The notes under the pieces: model-generated | What the model was told of the DNA's origin: nothing | Database searches by the model: none | What the model saw: only the letters and a program-made list of their open reading frames with translations | Program-made: the position numbers and the translations under genes | Part shown: positions 48,958-56,216 of the stretch, piece after piece | How the letters are laid out: every line of letters starts with the position of its first letter | Position numbering within the stretch: the first letter of the stretch is position 1 | Origin: Thermoguttaceae bacterium | Lineage (GTDB): Bacteria > Planctomycetota > Planctomycetia > Pirellulales > Thermoguttaceae | DNA: 56,216 nt | Direction: 5' to 3' | Assembly (NCBI GenBank): GCA_029975295.1 | Contig: JARKPK010000028.1 | Location: 1-56,216 of the forward strand

Positions 48958-49476
48958 ATGGCAGCAGAAGATCGGAGTTCCGCCATGCCCGAGCCCTCGT
49001 CCGTGCAGGACGTTTTCGATGTGCGCAAGGTCCGTCGCCTTGTCGAGTTGATGAAGGAATACGACTTGGCGGAAATGGACCTGAAGCAAGGCGAAACTCG
49101 CATTCAGTTGCGTCGTGGCGGGGCGGTCCCGGTTGCCGCCGCCATGCCGCTTCTGGCTCAGGCGCCCGCCCCGTCGCCGGCGGCGACCGAAAAGGCGCCG
49201 GCCGCCGCAGCCGCACCGGCGGAACCGTCGAACGTCAAATTGATCACCAGCCCGATGGTGGGAACGTTCTACTCGGCAGCCGATCCGCAATCGCCGCCGT
49301 TCGTCAAGGTGGGCGATCACGTCGGCCCCGACACCACCGTGTGCATCGTAGAAGCGATGAAGGTTTTCAATCAGATTCCAGCGGAGGTTTCGGGCAAGAT
49401 CACCGCGATTTTGGCCGAGAACGGGCAGACCGTCGAGTTCGGGCAGCCGCTGTTCAAAGTGGCGGTGGGAGAGTAG
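48958..49476 (+). CDS. accB: Acetyl-CoA carboxylase biotin carboxyl carrier protein
   Basis: The product has 172 residues. BCCP carries CO2 on biotin between AccC and the carboxyltransferase in the first step of fatty acid synthesis. The N-terminal helix FDVRKVRRLVELMKEYDLAEMDL is followed by an Ala/Pro linker (AQAPAPSPAATEKAPAAAAA) and the biotinyl domain with the modified Lys135 in VEAMKVFNQIPAE and the preceding SPMVGTFY. The start ATG 48958 is reasonable; an ATG at codon 10 is also possible. accC starts six bases after the stop. Confidence 0.97.
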   Translation: MAAEDRSSAMPEPSSVQDVFDVRKVRRLVELMKEYDLAEMDLKQGETRIQLRRGGAVPVAAAMPLLAQAPAPSPAATEKAPAAAAAPAEPSNVKLITSPMVGTFYSAADPQSPPFVKVGDHVGPDTTVCIVEAMKVFNQIPAEVSGKITAILAENGQTVEFGQPLFKVAVGE

Positions 49477-49482
49477 CAACGC

Positions 49483-50826
49483 ATGTTTCAAAGGATTCTG
49501 GTCGCCAATCGCGGCGAAATCGCCTTGCGGGTGATCCGTGCCTGCCGCGAATTGGGCATTGAGACCGTGGCCGTGTGCAGCGAGGCCGACCGCGGCGCCG
49601 CCTACTTGCAGCTCGCCGATCAGGTGATTTGCATTGGTCCGCCACGCGCCAGCGAAAGCTATCTGCGCATCGATCGGGTGATCAGCGCCGCCGAAGTGGG
49701 CAACGTTCAGGCGATTCATCCCGGGTATGGATTTCTTTCCGAAAATGCCGATTTCGCCGACGTCTGCCGGAGCTGCAACATTGAATTCATCGGCCCGTCG
49801 CACGAAGCGATGGCCTTAGTCGGCGACAAGAACTCGGCCCGCCGCATTGCCAAGCAGGCCGGCGTGCCCACGGTGCCGGGCAGCGAAGGTTTGATCGAAA
49901 GCGAGGCGCACGCCCTGCAACTGGCCCGTGAAATCGGTTTTCCGGTGCTCATTAAGGCGTCGGCGGGCGGGGGCGGACGCGGGATGCGCGTTGCCGTAAA
50001 CGAGCTGGCGTTGAAGAACGGTTTGCAGCAGGCCCAGGCCGAAGCCGAGGCCGCCTTCGGATGCGCCGACATCTATTTGGAGAAGTACGTCGAGCATCCG
50101 CGCCACGTCGAGGTGCAAGTCATCGGCGATCAGCACGGCAATGTGGTGCATTTGTGGGAACGCGACTGCACCATGCAGCGACGGCATCAGAAGCTGATCG
50201 AAGAAAGCCCCGCGCCTACCCTCACGCCCGAAAAACGCGCGGCCGTTTGCGAGGCCGCCGTGCGCCTGGTCAAAGCGGCGAACTACTCGAACGCGGGAAC
50301 AGTGGAGTTCATTGTCGATCAAAAAGGCAATTTCTACTTCATCGAGGTGAATGCACGCATTCAAGTGGAGCATCCCGTCACTGAATTGGTTACGGGCATC
50401 GACTTGATCAAGGCCCAAATCCGCGTGGCCGCCGGCGAACCGCTGCCTTGGAAGCAGGAAGACATCAAACATCGCGGTGTTGCCATGGAATGCCGCATCA
50501 ACGCGGAGGATCCCGACAAGAACTTCCGCCCCACGCCGGGCCCGATCACCGGGTTCTATGCCCCGGGCGGTTTCGGTGTTCGCTGGGATTCGCACGTGTA
50601 CGCCGGGTACACGGTGTCGCCGCATTACGACTCGATGATCGGCAAGCTGCTGGTCCACCAGCCGACCCGGGAAGAAGCCATCGCCTGCATGTTGCGGGCG
50701 CTGAGCGAACTGCGGATCGAAGGAGTGAAGTCCACTGTGCCGATCCACCAGAAAATACTCGCACACGAAGCGTTTCGCACGTCGCGCACCGACACTACGT
50801 TTATCGAGCGCACGTGGGTTTCGTGA
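49483..50826 (+). CDS. accC: Acetyl-CoA carboxylase biotin carboxylase subunit
   Basis: The product has 447 residues, the usual length. It carboxylates biotin on AccB with ATP and bicarbonate. Family blocks are [43 protein letters not shown], the ATP-grasp Gly loop [46 protein letters not shown] and [15 protein letters not shown]-like (here [18 protein letters not shown]). The six-base gap from accB indicates translational coupling. Confidence 0.98.
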   Translation: MFQRILVANRGEIALRVIRACRELGIETVAVCSEADRGAAYLQLADQVICIGPPRASESYLRIDRVISAAEVGNVQAIHPGYGFLSENADFADVCRSCNIEFIGPSHEAMALVGDKNSARRIAKQAGVPTVPGSEGLIESEAHALQLAREIGFPVLIKASAGGGGRGMRVAVNELALKNGLQQAQAEAEAAFGCADIYLEKYVEHPRHVEVQVIGDQHGNVVHLWERDCTMQRRHQKLIEESPAPTLTPEKRAAVCEAAVRLVKAANYSNAGTVEFIVDQKGNFYFIEVNARIQVEHPVTELVTGIDLIKAQIRVAAGEPLPWKQEDIKHRGVAMECRINAEDPDKNFRPTPGPITGFYAPGGFGVRWDSHVYAGYTVSPHYDSMIGKLLVHQPTREEAIACMLRALSELRIEGVKSTVPIHQKILAHEAFRTSRTDTTFIERTWVS

Positions 50827-50889
50827 GCGACCCGCGGCAACGCCGCTCGTGTTCCGTCGTTTGTTTTCGCCTATTGAACTCCAGGAAAA

Positions 50890-50907
50890 GAATGCAGCGT
50901 TGCATTC
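50890..50907. repeat. 18-base inverted repeat upstream of pfp
   Basis: GAATGCA-GCGT-TGCATTC has seven perfect pairs around a four-base centre, about 194 bases before the pfp ATG. It has the same geometry as the repeat at 45685-45702 but a different sequence. Operator or RNA hairpin; no T-run follows. Confidence 0.45.
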
Positions 50908-51100
50908 ACGATTTGCCCGAAAAACAGCCTGCTGTGAGTCAGCCGCTTTGCTTCTCGCGTCCGAAAGGCCGAACCAGAATCAGAGTGCGGCCGTCGGCGT
51001 AAGCAGCGCGCCATCCGTGAGAACCGCTGGCTCGACGGCGTAGCGCATCCGAGAATCATTCGGTTCAACTGTTCCGTCGTTTTTTTGATTAGAGAGAACC

Positions 51101-52423
51101 ATGGCTAATCCGACCAATCCCCTGTCGCGTCCGCCCGTGATGGACTCGCATATTCGCCGCGTGGCGATCCTTTTTGCCGGCGGTCCGGCGCCGGCGGCCA
51201 ATGCGGTGATTTCCACCGCGGCCGTCTCCTTCATTCGAAACAATATCGATGTGGTGGGCGTGCTGAACGGCTATTCCAATCTGATTGAGTTCGGCCCGGA
51301 TCATCCGCTGCAAGAGGGCCGCGACTATATCCGGCTGACGCACGGGGTTTTGAAGCGGACCCGCAACTCCCGCGGAATCATCATCGGCACCGCCCGCACC
51401 AATCCGGGCAAGAACGTCTCGCATCCCTCGCATCTTCAAGACCCGGAGCGGAACAAACCGCTGCGCACCGTGTACGAAGCCCTGCGGTCGATCGGGGTCG
51501 ATGCCCTGATTTCGATCGGCGGCGACGACACGTTGAAGACGGCCAACAAGTTCAAGATGTTTCAGGAAACGCTGCCGCCGGGCAGCCCGAGAATTCCCGT
51601 CGTCCACCTGCCTAAGACGATCGACAACGACTACATGGGCATCGATTTCACCTTCGGCTACTTCACCGCCGTCGAATTTCTCGCGGAAGAAATTCGCAAC
51701 CTCCTGGCCGACGCCGAGGCGAATCGCGCCTACTTCCTCACCGAAGCGATGGGCCGCAGCGCGGGCTGGTTGGCCTACGGCGCGGCGATCGCCGGCGAAG
51801 CGAGCCTGGTGATCAGCGTGGAAGACATCGTGGGCAAGTACGAAACCAGCGAAGAAGTGGTCAACCCTTCGTCCGGCAAGAAGGAGCTCCGCCGGGTAAT
51901 GAACATGCCGGAGGTCGTCAATCGCATCGTCGCCACGATGCGTGTCCGCGAAGAGGCCGAAAACAAACCCTATGGCGTGATTGTGATGGCCGAGGGCTTG
52001 GCCGAACTGCTGCCCTTCAGCCACATTGAAGGCGTTCCCCGCGACGAGCATGGCCATATCGCCATTTCCAGGCTGAACCTCAGCCGCCTGTTCTCCGAGT
52101 TGGTGGCCAAAGAGTATCACCGCCAAACCGGAAGAAAGCGGAAAATCACCGGCCTGCAATTAGGCTACGAAAGCCGCTGTGCCCGTCCAACCGCCTTCGA
52201 TGTCATGCTGGGAAGCCAGTTGGGCGTCGGGTCGTATCGGGCCTTGGTCGAAAAGCGGCTCGACGGCGTCATGGTCTCCGTCTCGGGGCAGATCGAGCTG
52301 AACTACGTGCCCTTCAGCCAATTGGTCGATCCGGCCACGTTGGTCACCGTGGTCCGCTACATCGAGCCGGGCAGCGATTTCCACCGGCTGGCCCGATTCC
52401 TCGAAACCTATGTGAACGACTGA
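51101..52423 (+). CDS. pfp: 6-phosphofructokinase, pyrophosphate-dependent type
   Basis: The product has 440 residues. It phosphorylates fructose 6-phosphate. The residues that decide the phosphate donor are of the PPi kind: GGDDT at 140-144 (Asp143 instead of the Gly found in ATP enzymes) and PKTIDND with Lys172 (ATP enzymes have PGTIDND). Other blocks are ILFAGGPAPAANAVIS, EAMGRSAGWLAYGAAIAGEA and VIVMAEGLAELLP. ATG 51101 follows AGAGAGAACC. A strong terminator lies just after it. A reversible PPi-linked glycolytic step is predicted. Confidence 0.95.
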   Translation: MANPTNPLSRPPVMDSHIRRVAILFAGGPAPAANAVISTAAVSFIRNNIDVVGVLNGYSNLIEFGPDHPLQEGRDYIRLTHGVLKRTRNSRGIIIGTARTNPGKNVSHPSHLQDPERNKPLRTVYEALRSIGVDALISIGGDDTLKTANKFKMFQETLPPGSPRIPVVHLPKTIDNDYMGIDFTFGYFTAVEFLAEEIRNLLADAEANRAYFLTEAMGRSAGWLAYGAAIAGEASLVISVEDIVGKYETSEEVVNPSSGKKELRRVMNMPEVVNRIVATMRVREEAENKPYGVIVMAEGLAELLPFSHIEGVPRDEHGHIAISRLNLSRLFSELVAKEYHRQTGRKRKITGLQLGYESRCARPTAFDVMLGSQLGVGSYRALVEKRLDGVMVSVSGQIELNYVPFSQLVDPATLVTVVRYIEPGSDFHRLARFLETYVND

Positions 52424-52466
52424 CCCCAACGCCGTTGTCCATGCAACGGCCCGTCGGCACCCGATC

Positions 52467-52515
52467 GCCCGCGCCGCAGCGGCTCGTTCCGCGGCGCGGG
52501 CGTTCTTCTTTTCTG
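52467..52515 (+). terminator. Intrinsic terminator of pfp
   Basis: GCCCGCGCCGC (52467-52477) pairs with GCGGCGCGGGC (52491-52501), 11 perfect pairs with a 13-base loop. It is followed by GTTCTTCTTTTCTG. Located 44 bases after the pfp stop. Confidence 0.85.
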
Positions 52516-52615
52516 CGGCCGCCCATGGCGCTGCCGCCGACACGCGCCGGCGCCGGGCGCAAAACGGCGCCATGAGCAACCGCCCGCGAACAAGGCCCTC
52601 GCTATCGTCGGCCGT

Positions 52616-53590
52616 TCAATACACCAAGCCGCAGGCGCGCCGGGCGCGATCCAACACCTCGGCCGCCTTGGCTCGGGCCCGCGCTGCGCCGTCGGCCAGA
52701 ATCTGCCGCACCCGCTCGGGCTGCCCGGCCAGTTCTTCGCGCCGCGTGCGGGCGGCGGCGAAATAATCGACCGCGACATCGGCCAACGCCTTCTTGATTT
52801 CGCCATAGCCGAATCCGCCGCGGCGATAGAGGGCGGCCATCGACTCACGATCCCCATCTGAAGCAAAAAGCGAATAAAGCTGGAACAGGTGATCGGAGTC
52901 AGGATCTTTGGGTTCTTCCATCGGTCGCGAATCGGTCACGATCCGCATGATCTTCTTTCGCAGCGACTTGGGGTCTTCGAACACCTCAAGCGTGTTGCCG
53001 TAGCTCTTCGACATTTTCGCCCCGTCGGTGCCCGGCACCCGCGCAGCGGCGGGCATAACCTTCGCCTTGGGCAGCACGAATGTCTGCCCGAAATGATGAT
53101 TGAAACTGGCGGCTAAGTCGCGAGTCACTTCCAAATGCTGGACTTGATCGTCGCCCACCGGCACAACCTCGGAATCGTAGGCCAAAATGTCGGCAGCCAT
53201 CAAAACCGGATAGGTGAACAGCCCGGCGTCGGCCGGAAGCCCGCGCTCCTTCTTGTCCTTGTAAGCGTGGCATCGCTCCAGCAAACCCATCGGGGTTCCG
53301 GTAAGCAGCAGCCAGCACAATTCGCTCACCTCGGGCACATCGCTTTGCACGAACAGCGTGGCTCGTTGCGGATCGAGCCCCAGCGCCAGCAGGTCGATCG
53401 CGGCGTCAAGCGTATTCTGAGCCAGCTCTTCCCGATCGCGCACCGTGGTCAATGCGTGCAAGTTCGCGATGAAGTAGAAGGCGTTGGGCGTTTGGTGCTG
53501 CAATTCAATGTACTGGCGGATGGCCCCAAAATAGTTGCCCCAATGAAACCGCCCAGTCGGTTGTATGCCGGAAAGAACACGCATAGTCAT
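52616..53590 (-). CDS. trpS: Tryptophan--tRNA ligase
   Basis: The product has 324 residues. Class I synthetase: the HIGH-like motif is [13 protein letters not shown] and the KMSKS motif is present as [11 protein letters not shown]. Tryptophan-pocket blocks are [34 protein letters not shown] and [21 protein letters not shown] 53590 has AAGG about eight bases upstream; ATG 53584 is two codons later. It lies 30 bases after pyrD and is probably co-transcribed with it. A compact form without extra domains. Confidence 0.98.
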   Translation of the reverse strand: MTMRVLSGIQPTGRFHWGNYFGAIRQYIELQHQTPNAFYFIANLHALTTVRDREELAQNTLDAAIDLLALGLDPQRATLFVQSDVPEVSELCWLLLTGTPMGLLERCHAYKDKKERGLPADAGLFTYPVLMAADILAYDSEVVPVGDDQVQHLEVTRDLAASFNHHFGQTFVLPKAKVMPAAARVPGTDGAKMSKSYGNTLEVFEDPKSLRKKIMRIVTDSRPMEEPKDPDSDHLFQLYSLFASDGDRESMAALYRRGGFGYGEIKKALADVAVDYFAAARTRREELAGQPERVRQILADGAARARAKAAEVLDRARRACGLVY

Positions 53591-53620
53591 TGTTGTCGCC
53601 TTGCGGCCTGCGAGAAGAGG

Positions 53621-54667
53621 TCAGAATCGCGAGGAATTGGTCGTTTCGTTCGGGGTGGTCTTGTCGCCAAGCCGGCCCGCCGGCGAACCATCGCCCAAGG
53701 CCCTGCCGGCCTGACCGCACGCGGTCGGCTGGTGCGCCTGTGGGATTCGCAAACTGCCGACGACATCGGCCACGGCCCCGGCCGACAGCGATTGCAGCGC
53801 GCCGGGCAGCGCATCGAGCAGTTCGATGGCGGCGCGCGGGTGATAGAAACTGGCGGTGCCCACCTGTACGGCCGTCGCGCCGGCGACGAGGAACTCCATC
53901 ACATCGTCGATCGTCGCGATCCCGCCGATGCCCACCAACGGAACAGTCACCGCACGGCGAACTTGATAAACGGCCCGCAACGCAATCGGCTTGATGGCCG
54001 GCCCGCTCAATCCGCCAAGCACATTGCCCAACACCGGACGGCGTTTGCGCCAGTCGATGGCCATTCCCAAAACGGTGTTGATCAACGAGATGGCGTCGGC
54101 GCCGCCGTCTTCGGCGGCCTTGGCCACCGTCGTAATGTCCGTAACGTTGGGAGTCAGCTTCGCAATGATCGGATAACCGCACGCGCGGCGGCATCCCTCG
54201 ACCACTTGGCGGCACATCTCGGGCGCAGTGCCGAAATCGACCCCTCCACTGACGTTCGGGCACGATACATTCAATTCCAGAGCGGCCACGCCGGAAAGCC
54301 CGTCGAGCCTGGCGGCCATCGCCACGAATTCTTCGCGGCTCTTTCCCGCAATGCTGACAATAATCGGCGGCCCCAAGCTCGCCAAAAAGGGCATGTGCCG
54401 TTCGATGAACTGTTCGATGCCGTCGTTGTCGAGCCCGATGGAATTGAGCATGCCGGCGGCGGTTTCGCACGTGCGCGGCGGCGGATTGCCCGCCCGCGCC
54501 TGCACCGTAATTGTCTTCGGAAGAATGGCGCCGAGCCGCTTCAAATCCACAAAGCCGGCCATCTCGCGGGCATAGCCGAACGTGCCCGATGCCACCATGA
54601 TGGGATTCGGCAACCGAAGCCTTCCCAATTCCACGCTCAGTTGCACGGTGTTTTTCGGGTAATCCAC
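53621..54667 (-). CDS. pyrD: Dihydroorotate dehydrogenase (class 1, PyrD-B type)
   Basis: The product has 348 residues. It oxidises dihydroorotate to orotate in pyrimidine synthesis, with FMN. Blocks are LPNPIMVASGTFGYAREMAG, NSIGLDNDGIEQF, ALELNVSCPNVSGGVDFGT, IIAKLTPNVTDITTVAKAA, VLGGLSGPAIKPIALRAVYQV, VGIGGIATIDDVMEFLVAGA and VQVGTASFYHP. This fits the class 1B catalytic subunit, whose PyrK partner is not seen here. GTG 54667 gives the usual start and lies about 60 bases from the predicted transcription start; the frame extends to TTG 54724. A C-terminal tail of about 45 residues is beyond the usual length. Confidence 0.95.
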   Translation of the reverse strand: MDYPKNTVQLSVELGRLRLPNPIMVASGTFGYAREMAGFVDLKRLGAILPKTITVQARAGNPPPRTCETAAGMLNSIGLDNDGIEQFIERHMPFLASLGPPIIVSIAGKSREEFVAMAARLDGLSGVAALELNVSCPNVSGGVDFGTAPEMCRQVVEGCRRACGYPIIAKLTPNVTDITTVAKAAEDGGADAISLINTVLGMAIDWRKRRPVLGNVLGGLSGPAIKPIALRAVYQVRRAVTVPLVGIGGIATIDDVMEFLVAGATAVQVGTASFYHPRAAIELLDALPGALQSLSAGAVADVVGSLRIPQAHQPTACGQAGRALGDGSPAGRLGDKTTPNETTNSSRF

Positions 54668-54735
54668 GTCGCAAACCTGTCCGAATTTGAGCGTCGCTGC
54701 GTCAACCTCCGCCCGAATTGGCAATCAAGCCCCGT

Positions 54736-54764
54736 AGTGTAAGCCTCGACCGAGCCAGTGTCAA
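54736..54764 (-). promoter_or_regulatory. Sigma-70 promoter of pyrD-trpS
   Basis: On the reverse strand TTGACA (54764-54759), an exact -35 element, and TACACT (54741-54736) are separated by 17 bases. Transcription would start near 54729. This rules out the longest pyrD start and favours GTG 54667. Confidence 0.8.
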
Positions 54765-54805
54765 TTAACGGGTCAACCGACCAGACGTTTGGAGATACAG
54801 CGCAG

Positions 54806-56173
54806 CTAGCAGATGGCCCGCGCGGGGGGCGGACGGGGCGGCAGGAGGCTGACGCGAGCGGGAAGGCCGAGGATCCGCAGCAATTCCTCGACCGGCAGCA
54901 CCGCATAGGCGTCACCCAGGTAGATGACGACCGGGGCGCGTCCCAGATGCGGTTCGTAGTGCCGCCGGAGACGACGAATGCCTTGGGCGGCAAAGCCCGC
55001 TCCCCGGCGGCTGAGATAGACTTGCACCGTGTTGAACGCCAGGCAGGTCAGCGTCACGCGGGCAAGGTGGATGGCGAAGTCGCGGCCCCAGCGTTGGGCC
55101 TCCAGGCCCCAGCCCTCTTTGAGTTCCCGGTAGGCGTCGTTTTCGATGTGCCAACGAGGACGAAATCCCTGAAACGCGGCGACCCCGTTGGACCACGCGC
55201 GCGTGCTCACGAGGGTCCACGGTTTGTCGTCCGGGCTCGACGGATTCACCGGGCAGATGCGGCAGGCCCACAGACGCGGCGACTCGGCCCCGTAGGCTTG
55301 CGCCGCTTGCAGGAAACTGTCCCAACTGGTCGTTTCCTGCATGGCCGAAATCTCCAGCATCCGCCGTTGTTTGTGCCCCTGAATCACGCGGACATAGCTG
55401 TGCCGACGGGACTTCAGCATCCCCTCGCGCTCCAGGCCCTCCAGGTCGCGATGAATCTCCCGATCGCTGGGCAAAGGCACCAAAACGTCGAGGTTCTTGG
55501 CGAATTTCAGCCACGCCAGCAGGGGACCGTCGGCATACAACGCGTCGAGGAGCAGCAACTCGATGCATCCCGCGCCGCCCAATCGGAGCGCCTGCTCGAT
55601 CAGGCTTCGCGTCACCGCCGCCTCCTTTCCTTTTTCGGACGCGGAGCCCTCCAGCAGACGCCAGGCGACGATCAGGGGACGCCCGCCCGACACGCAGACC
55701 AGGCAGACCAGGCGGCGCCCGTCGCCCAGACCCGTGCCGTCGATCGCGTACACCCGGCCACGCACCAATCCGCGCTCGAACAAGGCACGCACCCCCGACT
55801 CCTGGACCTCCTGCCATGCCTCCTGCGCGACACGCCGCAACGCGTCGCGGAGCGTGTCCGGATGGCAAGGAAGCGATTCGGACTTCCGGTGGGCAAGGTG
55901 CCGGTGACGCTCGTTGTCGCCGATCTGGAGTTGCAGGGGCGACCACCCCAAGTGCAACAGCACCGCCGGGTCGCCAAAGAGCTGCGACGCCGCGCCGCTG
56001 AAGGAATGCACGTCCAAGAACGGCAGCACCGAGGCGGTCCGCAGCAACAACCGGTCCTCAATGCCGTTCCGTTGCCGCCGCGTCGGCAGCCCGTCCAAGG
56101 CGGCGAAGATCCCCAGTTCGTGATGCAGGCCCACCAGATCGTCCAACGGCCCGGACGCCATGGTCGTCACCAT
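54806..56173 (-). mobile_element. IS4-like DDE transposase gene (element ends not resolved)
   Basis: The product has 455 residues from ATG 56173 (GGGGAG nine bases upstream); the frame extends to GTG 56209 and may run past the window edge. The RNase H-like catalytic residues fit the IS4 style: Asp in VYAIDGTGLGDGR, Asp in LLLLDALYADGPLL and Glu in HIENDAYRELKEGWGLE (the Y-R-E-K type signature). The N-terminal part (DDLVGLHHELGIFAAL, LRDALRRVAQEAWQEV) is the usual helical domain. It ends 42 bases from the pyrD promoter -35 element. No terminal inverted repeats could be assigned because the right end lies outside the window. Confidence 0.88.
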
Positions 56174-56216
56174 GTCAGGCCGCTCCCCTCTCTTCAAGCC
56201 CGCAATCACCCCCTCT

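Overview
The window reads as a chromosomal segment of a GC-rich bacterium, most likely a planctomycete of the Pirellulales/Thermoguttaceae type. This is inferred from gene content and protein style: a DoxX gene followed by two tandem Gfo/Idh/MocA oxidoreductases, a free-standing GMP synthase ATP-pyrophosphatase subunit, a PPi-type phosphofructokinase, an EfpL-like EF-P paralogue, and long non-coding gaps between small operons. No rRNA gene is present to confirm it. One tRNA gene (Pro, TGG) is seen.

Layout. 1-293 is the receiver end of a response regulator cut by the window edge. 978-9023 (minus strand) holds a complete Na+-translocating NADH:quinone reductase operon in the order nqrA-B-C-D-E-F-apbE, followed by a small one-TM, cysteine-rich ORF in the place where the maturation factor NqrM is expected. 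9291-17791 is a signalling island: a NuoE-like 2Fe-2S protein, a histidine kinase whose sensor is an [FeFe]-hydrogenase-like domain with three further predicted 4Fe-4S clusters, a response regulator fused to a decayed kinase module, a sigma-54 (NtrC-type) activator, and a response regulator carrying a GcvH-like domain without the lipoyl lysine. An exact-consensus sigma-54 promoter precedes the last gene, and a near match lies upstream of the kinase operon.

17839-20366 (minus) carries efpL, two small conserved-looking genes and proC. 21045-25837 (plus) is the DoxX-Gfo/Idh-Gfo/Idh cluster; the DoxX gene appears to start at CTG. 26319-30955 (plus) carries a TIM-barrel isomerase, a PHA-system-type small protein, and a class V aminotransferase plus serA, which probably form the first two steps of serine synthesis. 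31662-32349 holds BON and STAS single-domain proteins. 32907-37176 carries guaAB-like and carB (purine and pyrimidine synthesis). 37326-42398 (minus) carries ruvB, a zinc-ribbon membrane protein, ribE, pssA and psd. 42731-45310 (plus) carries eno and an MgtE-like transporter without the N domain. 45823-46473 holds tRNA-Pro and a 44-residue zinc-ribbon microprotein. 46776-52423 carries a secreted small helical protein, an M24 peptidase, accB-accC and pfp. 52616-54667 (minus) carries pyrD-trpS behind a clear sigma-70 promoter, and 54806 to the window end is a DDE transposase.

How it fits together. Most genes are core metabolism: serine, proline, phospholipid, fatty acid, nucleotide and glycolysis. 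The distinctive part is the sensor island placed directly upstream of, and co-oriented with, the Na+-pumping NADH dehydrogenase. The inference is that a redox- or H2-responsive kinase acts through a sigma-54 activator and two unusual response regulators, possibly to tune electron flow or sodium-motive force. That link rests on gene order and promoter motifs only.
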